Shown here: one piece after another, positions 1 through 7,338 of the stretch
Layout: every line of letters starts with the position of its first letter
Position numbering within the stretch: position 1 is the stretch's first letter
Source: Lachnospiraceae bacterium
Lineage (GTDB): Bacteria; Bacillota; Clostridia; Lachnospirales; Lachnospiraceae
Assembly (NCBI GenBank): GCA_022773965.1
Contig: JALFNQ010000223.1
Coordinates: 1-43,138 of the forward strand
DNA length: 43,138 nt
Direction: 5' to 3'
The notes under the pieces: generated by a model
What the model was told of the DNA's origin: nothing
The model's input: only the letters and a program-made list of their open reading frames with translations
The model's database searches: none
Position numbers and translations under genes: made by a program

Positions 1-1
1 A

Positions 2-172
2 GATGTGGATGTAGAAGTGCTTTATGCGAAAAAATATCGCAGTGAGGCATATCTGCATTGTCTGTGTGTAGAACCTGAGCTTAAAGTGCGTCTGGATGGA
101 AAACAGTGGCATGTATTTTCAAAAAAAGGCAGCCTGGGTGAAGAACTTGGTGAATTGCAGCTCTATTTATAG
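2..172 (+). CDS. 3' end of an unidentified gene (partial)
   Basis: An open frame enters from the left edge and ends with TAG at 170-172, giving 56 residues with no start in the window. The visible part is rich in charged and beta-prone residues and ends in GELQLYL. I do not recognise it. Its stop lies 5 nt before the first possible start of the transglutaminase gene, so the two are very likely co-transcribed. In many Firmicutes the gene before such a transglutaminase encodes a DUF58 protein, after a MoxR ATPase. That identity is an inference from context only; no DUF58 motif is visible in this fragment. Confidence 0.6.
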   Translation, partial: DVDVEVLYAKKYRSEAYLHCLCVEPELKVRLDGKQWHVFSKKGSLGEELGELQLYL

Positions 173-177
173 GAAGA

Positions 178-2784
178 GTGAGCGGTAACGTGACAAAAAA
201 CAGAGGGATGATGAGAAACAGGATTTGCTGGGAAACTGAAAAAAAGCATGGCAGACATGGGATGCGTATGCAGGCAGGAGGCGGCTGGTTTGACAGCCTG
301 CTTCTCTTTTGCGGTGCACTTGTTTGTCTTGGAAGTGCTTACCGGCAGCTGGATGAGCTCCTTGATGGCATGCAGGGTCTGGTACTACCGGAGCATACGT
401 TTGTGTATGTGTTGCTTTCGGCAGCTGGGCTATCCGGTTACTATGGCAGCGGCTTTTTTAAGCGCATATGGATGCGTCTGCTGCCCTTGCTGCCTATGGC
501 AGTCTGTTTTGGACGTTATTACAGGGGACACCAGCTGCAGATCGAGGATGGAATTTTATATCTTTTGCGTATGTATGCGGTAAAGATCAGCGAATACTAT
601 GAACACTCGTTTCTGTTTCCGCTTGGAGAAGAAGCGGAGGCACCGGCCGCGCTGGCGTTCTGGGTGTTGCTTATCTTTTCGGGATTGTTTGTGCTGGCAG
701 CAGTGTGTGGGCAGATGGAATGGATTCTAGCGCTGCCAGTTGCAATGCTCGTGGCGGGGCTTGCTGTCGGCAAGGGACCCGGATGGGAGAGTATGCTGTT
801 TTTATTTGTCAGTGCGCTGATCTTTCGCGCATACAGGGTATCCTTTCACCAGAAGCCCCTGGCGCGTATGGGGCAGCTGGTCGGTGTGACGGGGATCTGC
901 CTGTTGGCGGGTGCGGTGCTGTCCGTACTTGCCGATGATGTGGTGGCGAAGCATGATGTGATGATGGAGCGGCAATTAGCGTTGGAGGATGCTGTGCTGA
1001 CGCTGCCGGTGTGGAACTTGTTTTCACAGGATGGAACGGTGACAAACAATGCGCCCCTTGGAAATGGAAGGGAAGTATTGACGATGGATCTATCGGAGAA
1101 ACCGACGGAGAATATTTATTTGAAGACCTATGCAGCGGATCATTATGAGAGTGGACGGTGGAGTATTAGCGAAGACGCCTTTGCCCAGGTGGCCGCAGCG
1201 CAGGGGATGACCGTACAGGAGGCAGGAGCACGGATTTTGAATATGCCCTGCGAGGAGGGAAAAGAAGTGCTGGAGCCCGAGGATGCCCGGGCCGCAGTGG
1301 ATTATCTGGCGGTGGCAGGACCGAGGCAATATGCATATACGATCCATTGCCGCAATTTTGGAAAAGCAGCACCGCTGCCCTATATGAGTGTACTGCCGGA
1401 GGGGTTTGTGGCAGATGGGGACACATCGGCAGAAAAGCCATGGACGATGCGGGAATATAGTGGAACTATGGCGCTGGGAGGAAACATTGCATCGCCATTG
1501 ACAGAATATTTGAATATTTATTATGTGGTAAACACATGGGATTTGGATGAGATGTTGATCAGTAGTCTGTCAGAAGCCCGGCGGAAGGAACAGCCAGATG
1601 AGATGAAATGGTATTCTGACTATGTGGAGGGGCTTGTCATTGATCATCCGGGATCTGAAGAGGTAAAAAAAAGGCTGGGGGAATATCTGCAGATCTTTGG
1701 CTGGAAGGGACTAGAGGAGTTTCAATCGTACCAGACTGCTGCCGGGGAGTATGGAAATATATACTTTGCGAATGGGATCCGTATGGGAAATGTGCCTATG
1801 GTGCAGGAGATACTAAATGATATCGGCACCTACAGCAGAGCGCTTGATCCGCTGCCTGCGGGGACAGATCCCATTGATTATTTTCTGAATACTTCGGGTG
1901 AGGGCTATTGTGTACACTTTGCCTCAGCGGCAACACTGATGCTGCAGGCAATGGGTATTCCGGCACGTTATGCCAGCGGATATGTGGTATTTCCAAAGGA
2001 TTTTAAAAGAACAGAGGAGGGCTATACAGCAGTCGTGACTGATGCCCGTGCCCATGCGTGGGTGGAGGTGTATGTTGAGGGATTTGGCTGGGTACCCTAT
2101 GAGATGACACCGGGATTCCGCAAAGGTTCTGAGGAAAATGAGGACAGGAAAGAGAACAGGGATGTCTCTCAAAATACACAAAGTACAAGGGATCAGGCGC
2201 AGCCGGAGCATACACCGCAGACAGAGCAAACACCGGACGGGGATGTAGCGAAAAAAACTGATACGAACCTGAGAGGGCGCGTGCAGGCACCAATCAGTCT
2301 GATGGAATGGTTGTCAGAGATGAAATTGTGGGGCTATCCGCTGATCTGGTGGCTTCAGGTTCTGGCGGCAGTGGCAGGTGTATGTGTGCTCATCCGGCTG
2401 CTGATACGACTGTGGCGAGGTTATGAAGAGTATCAGCAAAGGCTGATCTGTGAAGAGATTCGCAAAGGAAATTATAAAGAGGTGATCAATCGGATCAATG
2501 GCCGGATGTATCGGCTGCTTTCAGCCAGGGAACGACTGATCTTTCGGAGGATCAGGGATGACAGATGCTATCGCCGGGCATTATGCTGGTTATCGGCACT
2601 TCGAGAGGCGGCAGTGGATGTAGATCTGTATATGGAGCTGGTAAAACAGGCGCATTTTTCTAATACACAGATGTGTGAGGAGGATGCCTGGAGGGTATAT
2701 GAGATTTATCAGCGCTGCAGGATGCGGCGCAGGGAGCGGGAAAAGCTTGCGAACGGCTACAAGCGCAGAATGCAGGCTTGGTGA
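178..2784 (+). CDS. Membrane-anchored transglutaminase-like protein
   Basis: An 868-residue membrane protein. The N-terminal third holds about six hydrophobic segments between residues 35 and 250. An extracytoplasmic part follows, containing a transglutaminase core (Transglut_core): the nucleophile C578 in GEGYCVHFASAATL and H626 in AHAWVEVYVEGFGW. The usual third residue, often Asp in a W-x-x-D-x-T context, is Glu here (VPYEMTPG). A Q/E/T-rich linker precedes a further transmembrane segment near residue 720 and a basic cytoplasmic tail. The layout matches the TgpA-like family, whose substrates are mostly unknown. The start is uncertain: GTG178 has its AGGAAG (171-176) only one base away, so GTG190 is a good alternative. 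Probably in an operon with the gene before it and perhaps the one after it (27 nt gap). Confidence 0.85.
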   Translation: MSGNVTKNRGMMRNRICWETEKKHGRHGMRMQAGGGWFDSLLLFCGALVCLGSAYRQLDELLDGMQGLVLPEHTFVYVLLSAAGLSGYYGSGFFKRIWMRLLPLLPMAVCFGRYYRGHQLQIEDGILYLLRMYAVKISEYYEHSFLFPLGEEAEAPAALAFWVLLIFSGLFVLAAVCGQMEWILALPVAMLVAGLAVGKGPGWESMLFLFVSALIFRAYRVSFHQKPLARMGQLVGVTGICLLAGAVLSVLADDVVAKHDVMMERQLALEDAVLTLPVWNLFSQDGTVTNNAPLGNGREVLTMDLSEKPTENIYLKTYAADHYESGRWSISEDAFAQVAAAQGMTVQEAGARILNMPCEEGKEVLEPEDARAAVDYLAVAGPRQYAYTIHCRNFGKAAPLPYMSVLPEGFVADGDTSAEKPWTMREYSGTMALGGNIASPLTEYLNIYYVVNTWDLDEMLISSLSEARRKEQPDEMKWYSDYVEGLVIDHPGSEEVKKRLGEYLQIFGWKGLEEFQSYQTAAGEYGNIYFANGIRMGNVPMVQEILNDIGTYSRALDPLPAGTDPIDYFLNTSGEGYCVHFASAATLMLQAMGIPARYASGYVVFPKDFKRTEEGYTAVVTDARAHAWVEVYVEGFGWVPYEMTPGFRKGSEENEDRKENRDVSQNTQSTRDQAQPEHTPQTEQTPDGDVAKKTDTNLRGRVQAPISLMEWLSEMKLWGYPLIWWLQVLAAVAGVCVLIRLLIRLWRGYEEYQQRLICEEIRKGNYKEVINRINGRMYRLLSARERLIFRRIRDDRCYRRALCWLSALREAAVDVDLYMELVKQAHFSNTQMCEEDAWRVYEIYQRCRMRRREREKLANGYKRRMQAW

Positions 2785-2811
2785 TCATTACGAAAAGAGG
2801 TAAAAGGATTT

Positions 2812-4548
2812 ATGGAACAGTCTGAAAGCTTACTATTTTCAGAATTGACCTATGAGATACAGGACTGGGTGAAAAAAAAGCTGGCGGAGGATGGAAGGGC
2901 GCTGTGTGAGTATTCCTTTGCGTCAAACTATGCATGGAGTCCCTATTTTGCGCTACGGCTGGCAAGGCTTGGAGAAAGTGGTATTTTTCGATATATGGGC
3001 GAAAAGCATGATCTATACAGTTTTCCATTTGGGGGAAGTGAGGAGGATAAGCGAGTGCTGCTGGAACAGGTCATGAATCTGTGTGAAGCAGAGGACGAAA
3101 CGCTGGAAATGACACCACTTGCCCAAAGGGATTATGAATTTTTGCAACGTTACTATCCGGGGCAGTTTCTGATGGCGGCAAACCGGGATATGAGTGACTA
3201 TATTTACGAGCGGGAAAAGCTGGTAAAGCTGCCGGGAAAGAAGTATCACGGAAAGCGCAACCATATCGCACGCTTTATGGATACGGATGACTGGTGCTAT
3301 GAGGAGATTACGGATGCGAATCGTGAAGAGGCAAAGGCGATGATGGATGCCTGGAGAGAACAGCGCGCAGACCAGTGGAATGTGGAGCTGGAGCAGGAAT
3401 TCGGGGCCATGACGACTGCTCTTATGGAGATGGAGCGTCTGGGGCTTGTAGGTGGACTTTTGCGTAAAACAGGACGTGTTGTGGCAATTTCTATGGGAGA
3501 GCCATTAAATGAGGATACCTTTGTTGTGCATTATGAGAAAGCATTTGCAGATGTACAGGGTGCTTATCCAATGATCAATCAGCAGTTTGCGGAGCATGCA
3601 GCGGCAGGTTTTACTTATATTAACCGTGAAGAGGATACCGGCGATCCGGGGCTTCGAAAGGCAAAGCTGTCTTATCAGCCCTGCAGGCTGGAGGAAAAAT
3701 ATACGGCCATCAAAAGTGAAGTTGTTTTTGCGGATCCTACAGATGCAAAGACAGCTGCAGATGTATGTGCACTGTGGAGAACCTGCTTTGATGATGGGGA
3801 TTTTTCGGAATTTTATCTGAAAAACCGGGCTACAGAGGACAATATGCTGGTCATTTACCGGGACGGAAAACCGGTTTCCATGGCGAGTTTTCTGCCGGCT
3901 GTCTACCATACGGAAAAGGGCGCGATTCCGGTGCGCTATGTGTATGCGGTTGCAACGATGCCGGAGTATCGTCGGCAGGGACTGGCGAAAAAGATACTTA
4001 TCTGCGGTAGTGAACTGTGGGACGAGCCGTTAGTGCTCGCTCCGGCAGAAGCACATTTGTATCGTTATTACGGAGAGATGGGATTTGTACCTGCATTTCG
4101 AAGTGAGAATGTGGGAAAAAGGCTTGCACCTGTAACGCAGTGCTCCTGGAATTTTCATTTGGAGGAGGCATCGCCGGAGGAGTATGCAGCGGTGCGCGAG
4201 GGTTTGTTGCATGAACGGAAGACTGCCTATGTAAGCTGGGATGCGCAGGCGGTAGCTTTTGCTTTTTCGGCAAATGCCAGAGAGGGTGGCAGAAATCTGC
4301 TTTTTGTGCCGCAGTCTGCACCGGACAAAAAGGAGCTTCTCATGTATGGGACAGAGGGAAGGGAGCTTGTGATTATTGAGACAACGCTTCCGGAGGAGGT
4401 GTTATCCCGGCTTCTGCCGGAGCTTTTTGCAGAGACCGGAACCGATCATGTCCGCTATGAAATTCCCGGAGGCATGATTCTTTTGCCGGAACGGTTGACA
4501 GGCTTTGAAGTACCGGGAGACGGATATCTGAATCTTGCGTTAAATTAA
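2812..4548 (+). CDS. DUF2156 / GNAT acetyltransferase fusion protein
   Basis: A 578-residue protein with two acyltransferase-type parts. Residues 1 to about 300 resemble DUF2156, the family related to the C-terminal domain of lysyl-phosphatidylglycerol synthase: FASNYAWS, YSFPFG, KKYHGKRNHIARF, a central HYEKAFADVQGAYPMINQQF and the closing INREEDTGDPGLRKAKLSY. From about residue 305 a GNAT N-acetyltransferase fold follows, with the acetyl-CoA loop seen as VYAVATMPEYRRQGLAKKIL and a later YRYYGEMGFVP. Substrates cannot be told from sequence. Start ATG2812 has an AAAGGA a few bases upstream. The stop lies 5 nt before the foldback element at 4553, which separates it from convergent pyk. Confidence 0.8.
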   Translation: MEQSESLLFSELTYEIQDWVKKKLAEDGRALCEYSFASNYAWSPYFALRLARLGESGIFRYMGEKHDLYSFPFGGSEEDKRVLLEQVMNLCEAEDETLEMTPLAQRDYEFLQRYYPGQFLMAANRDMSDYIYEREKLVKLPGKKYHGKRNHIARFMDTDDWCYEEITDANREEAKAMMDAWREQRADQWNVELEQEFGAMTTALMEMERLGLVGGLLRKTGRVVAISMGEPLNEDTFVVHYEKAFADVQGAYPMINQQFAEHAAAGFTYINREEDTGDPGLRKAKLSYQPCRLEEKYTAIKSEVVFADPTDAKTAADVCALWRTCFDDGDFSEFYLKNRATEDNMLVIYRDGKPVSMASFLPAVYHTEKGAIPVRYVYAVATMPEYRRQGLAKKILICGSELWDEPLVLAPAEAHLYRYYGEMGFVPAFRSENVGKRLAPVTQCSWNFHLEEASPEEYAAVREGLLHERKTAYVSWDAQAVAFAFSANAREGGRNLLFVPQSAPDKKELLMYGTEGRELVIIETTLPEEVLSRLLPELFAETGTDHVRYEIPGGMILLPERLTGFEVPGDGYLNLALN

Positions 4549-4552
4549 AAAA

Positions 4553-4695
4553 TGTAACTATTCAGCCCCCTCTCGATTCCGCTGAAGCTTCATCTCGATG
4601 TGGCTTCTCGCCAAAGAAATCTCCACTCATATAGTAGTTCATGCAAGCATGACTCCTACATGATATGGAGATTGTCTTGGCTCTGAATAGTTACA
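4553..4695. repeat. 143-bp foldback (palindromic) element with 13-bp terminal inverted repeats
   Basis: The left end tgtaactattcag (4553-4565) is a perfect inverted copy of the right end ctgaatagttaca (4683-4695). Inside, 4611-4625 (ccaaagaaatctcca) pairs imperfectly with 4666-4680 (tggagattgtcttgg), and the apex tcatgc-aa-gcatga (4639-4652) is a perfect hairpin. About 45 extra nt interrupt the left arm. The element fills the space between two convergent genes and its right end contains the pyk stop codon. It may act as a bidirectional terminator or be a MITE-like repeat. No coding potential seen. Confidence 0.75.
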
Positions 4696-6106
4696 CTTTC
4701 TGGACTTTGATCATATTGGTTGTACCTGAATGTCCAAGGGGCACACCGGAGGTGATGACAACGATATCATCTTCTTCGATGTGTCCTTTTTTCTGTGCAC
4801 ATTCAACGGCGTGATTGAAAAGATCCAGCACGTGATGGCGTTCTTCCATGACGATGGGTGTCACACCCCAAGAGAGATTCAGCTGTCTTGCGACCCTGGC
4901 GCTTGTGGTGCAGGCGATGATGTCTGACTGGGGACGGTAGCGGGAGATCATACGTGCTGCGTAGCCGGATTTTGTGACGGTCAGGATCGCCCGTGCACCC
5001 AGATCCAGTGCAGTGGTACAGGTTGCGTGGCAGATGGCATCGGTGATGTCCGGATTTTCGTCTCTGGTGATGGAAAAGAAGCGCTTGCGGTAGTCAATGT
5101 CGTCCTCTGTGCGCTCGGCAATGCGTACCATCGCCTGCAGGGCTTCGATCGGGTAAGCCCCGGCAGCAGTCTCACCGGAGAGCATGATGGCACTTGTGCC
5201 GTCGTAGATGGCGTTTGCCACGTCGGTTACTTCCGCACGGGTTGGGCGGGGATTTTTCATCATGGAGTCCAGCATCTGTGTGGCGGTGATGACCTGTTTT
5301 CCTGCGGCGTACACTTTTTTGATGATCATTTTCTGGATCACGGGCACTTCTTCCATGGGAATTTCCACTCCCATATCACCCCGGGCGATCATGATGCCGT
5401 CAGATGCTGCGATGATCTCATCAATATTTTTCACCCCTTCATCATTTTCAATCTTAGCGATGATGGAGATGCCTTCGCCGCCATTCTGCTCCAGGAGGTG
5501 TCTGATCTGTAAGACATCTTCCTTTGTGCGGACGAAGGATGCAGCGATGATATCTACATCCTGATCAATTCCAAACAGGATATCGTCGCGGTCCTTTTCA
5601 CTCATGTACGGAAGGGAGAGATGGACACCGGGGACATTGATGCCCTTGTGATTGCTGAGTGCCCCGTCATTGTGTACTTCACAGACGATGTCTGTATCGT
5701 TGATGGCAGTGACCTCCATCGAGATGAGACCGTCATCTAACAGTACGATCGTTCCTACGGAAACATCCTGATACAGTTCCTTACAGGTGATCCCGACAGA
5801 GGAGGCATCACCGGGCTCATCGCTGGTGGTGAGGGTAAAGGTCTGTCCGCGGGTGAGCTGCACCTTTCCCTCTTTAAAATTTTTTACGCGGATCTCAGGA
5901 CCCTTTGTATCTAAAAGGATGGCAACCGGAAGATCCTTTTTTGTTCGGATTTTTTTGATAGCATCCATTCGTTTTTTCTGTTCTTCATGATCTCCATGGG
6001 AAAAATTGAAGCGGGCAACATTCATGCCGCCGTCAATCAGTGCTTCCAGCACGCCCGGCACTTCCGTTGCAGGTCCCATGGTGCAGATGATCTTTGTTTT
6101 TCTCAT
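4691..6106 (-). CDS. pyk: Pyruvate kinase
   Basis: A 471-residue pyruvate kinase, which converts phosphoenolpyruvate and ADP to pyruvate and ATP in the last step of glycolysis. The N-terminus MRKTKIICTMGPA and the substrate motif NVARFNFSHGDHEEQ are typical. The signature IIAKIENDEGVKNIDEII with its catalytic lysine and the metal-binding run IMIARGDMGVEIP are intact, followed by TATQMLDSM and the C-terminal regulatory domain. The length fits the short form, without the PEP-utiliser extension of about 110 residues found in Bacillus. The start has a GGAGG about 11 nt upstream. It is divergent from the L-lactate dehydrogenase gene, which uses its product pyruvate. The stop codon sits within the foldback element end. 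Confidence 0.97.
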   Translation of the reverse strand: MRKTKIICTMGPATEVPGVLEALIDGGMNVARFNFSHGDHEEQKKRMDAIKKIRTKKDLPVAILLDTKGPEIRVKNFKEGKVQLTRGQTFTLTTSDEPGDASSVGITCKELYQDVSVGTIVLLDDGLISMEVTAINDTDIVCEVHNDGALSNHKGINVPGVHLSLPYMSEKDRDDILFGIDQDVDIIAASFVRTKEDVLQIRHLLEQNGGEGISIIAKIENDEGVKNIDEIIAASDGIMIARGDMGVEIPMEEVPVIQKMIIKKVYAAGKQVITATQMLDSMMKNPRPTRAEVTDVANAIYDGTSAIMLSGETAAGAYPIEALQAMVRIAERTEDDIDYRKRFFSITRDENPDITDAICHATCTTALDLGARAILTVTKSGYAARMISRYRPQSDIIACTTSARVARQLNLSWGVTPIVMEERHHVLDLFNHAVECAQKKGHIEEDDIVVITSGVPLGHSGTTNMIKVQKV

Positions 6107-6151
6107 ACGATCGTTTACCTCCGAATAAATTAGTTATATGTGCACAATCTT

Positions 6152-6179
6152 ATTATAAAGTATGTTAAATTTTTTTCAA
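6152..6179 (-). promoter_or_regulatory. Promoter of pyk
   Basis: On the minus strand TTGAAA (6179-6174) is followed after 16 bp by a perfect TATAAT (6157-6152). The predicted start of transcription lies about 40 nt before the pyk start codon. A TGTGCACA palindrome (6139-6146) lies just downstream, near the predicted transcription start, and could be an operator, but I cannot assign a regulator. Confidence 0.65.
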
Positions 6180-6199
6180 TATATAAGGAGATATAAAAT

Positions 6200-7165
6200 A
6201 TGAACCAGAAAGATCTGATACAGGTAAATCAGCAGAAGGTGGCGATCATTGGATGTGGCTTTGTAGGGGCTGCGTGTGCCTTTGCACTCATGCAGAGTGG
6301 CATGTTTTCCGAGATGGTGCTGATCGACGTGGATAAAAGCCGTGCGGAGGGTGAGGCCATGGATATCAGTCACGGAATGCCCTTTGCAAAACCTTCAAAA
6401 ATCTATGCGGGGAACTATGATGATATTACAGATGCGGCGATCATAGTGATCACTGCCGGAGCAAATCAGAAGCCGGATGAGACGAGGCTGGATCTGGTGC
6501 ACAAAAATGTGAAGATTTTTCAGTCGATTATTCCGCAGATCAGTGAACGGGACTACCGTGGTATTTTGCTCATTGTTTCAAATCCGGTGGACATTTTGAC
6601 CTATGTGGCGGCGAAGCTGTCCGGGTTTACGGAAAACCGCGTGATCGGTTCCGGTACGGTGCTGGATACGGCGCGCCTGAAACGGGCGGTGTCAGAGCAT
6701 CTGACGGTGGACAGCCGCAGTGTCCATGCGTTTATCATCGGAGAGCATGGAGACAGTGAGATCGCAGCCTGGTCGGGAGCAAACGTCTCGGGTATTCCGC
6801 TCAGTGATTTCTGTGAACTGCGGGGCCACTATGAGCATGAGAAAAATACGGCCCGCATTGCAGAAGAGGTGAAAAACAGTGCTTATGAGATCATTGAAAA
6901 AAAGCAGGCCACTTATTTTGGAATCGCCATGTCTGTGCGGCGCATCTGTGAGGTGATCCTGCGGGATGAAAAATCGATTCTTCCGGTGTCATCCATGATG
7001 TACGGCGAGTACGGGATTTCTGATGTGGCGCTGTCCATGCCTGCCATCGTTGGCAAAAACGGTGTGGAGACGAAGGTGCCGATCCCGCTGTCGGACGAAG
7101 AATTGGACCGCTTGCAGCAGTCGGCATCCATGCTTCGGGATGTACTGGATAACGTGGGGATGTAA
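6200..7165 (+). CDS. ldh: L-lactate dehydrogenase
   Basis: A 321-residue NAD-dependent L-lactate dehydrogenase that reduces pyruvate to lactate in fermentation. The Rossmann nucleotide site is IIGCGFVGAACAFALM, followed by VLIDVDKSRAEGEAMDISHG. Further hallmarks are VSNPVDILTYVA, GSGTVLDTARLKRAV (substrate Arg region) and the catalytic histidine in HAFIIGEHGDSEIAAWS. The DISHG and HGDSE motifs favour LDH over malate dehydrogenase. The start codon has AAGGAG at 6184-6189 with good spacing. Divergent from pyk and followed by its own terminator. Confidence 0.95.
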   Translation: MNQKDLIQVNQQKVAIIGCGFVGAACAFALMQSGMFSEMVLIDVDKSRAEGEAMDISHGMPFAKPSKIYAGNYDDITDAAIIVITAGANQKPDETRLDLVHKNVKIFQSIIPQISERDYRGILLIVSNPVDILTYVAAKLSGFTENRVIGSGTVLDTARLKRAVSEHLTVDSRSVHAFIIGEHGDSEIAAWSGANVSGIPLSDFCELRGHYEHEKNTARIAEEVKNSAYEIIEKKQATYFGIAMSVRRICEVILRDEKSILPVSSMMYGEYGISDVALSMPAIVGKNGVETKVPIPLSDEELDRLQQSASMLRDVLDNVGM

Positions 7166-7191
7166 GTGCCGGAGGTGCCCAAAATGAATGA

Positions 7192-7226
7192 GAAACGGAT
7201 GCAGGATCAATATCCGTTTCTTTTTT
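7192..7226 (+). terminator. Rho-independent terminator after ldh
   Basis: A 9-bp perfect stem gaaacggat / atccgtttc (7192-7200 and 7212-7220) with an 11-nt loop, followed by six T residues (7221-7226). Confidence 0.85.
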
Positions 7227-7257
7227 CATGCCATGTGAACAAAAATCATGATTGAAA

Positions 7258-7286
7258 TTGCAAAACTCTGTGAGATATCATAAAAT
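7258..7286 (+). promoter_or_regulatory. Probable promoter of the GH3 beta-glucosidase gene
   Basis: TTGCAA (7258-7263), 17 bp spacer, TAAAAT (7281-7286), about 50 nt before the start codon. An overlapping alternative is TTGAAA starting at 7253 with TATCAT. It lies just after the ldh terminator, so the gene is probably transcribed alone. Confidence 0.5.
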
Positions 7287-7338
7287 CTAAATATCATAAC
7301 ATTTGGAAGAGATGAATGAAACAGGAGGAGAACATATC

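Noticed and set aside
4553-4695. An insertion sequence
   Set aside because: Terminal inverted repeats exist but no transposase frame fits in 143 bp; it is recorded as a foldback or MITE-like element.
6139-6146. TGTGCACA palindrome between pyk and ldh as a Rex (redox) site
   Set aside because: It lacks the TTGTGA-N-TCACAA extent expected for Rex, so no regulator is assigned.
7303-7338. An earlier ATG for the GH3 gene, adding 12 residues
   Set aside because: The AGGAGG lies inside this extension and fits ATG7339.
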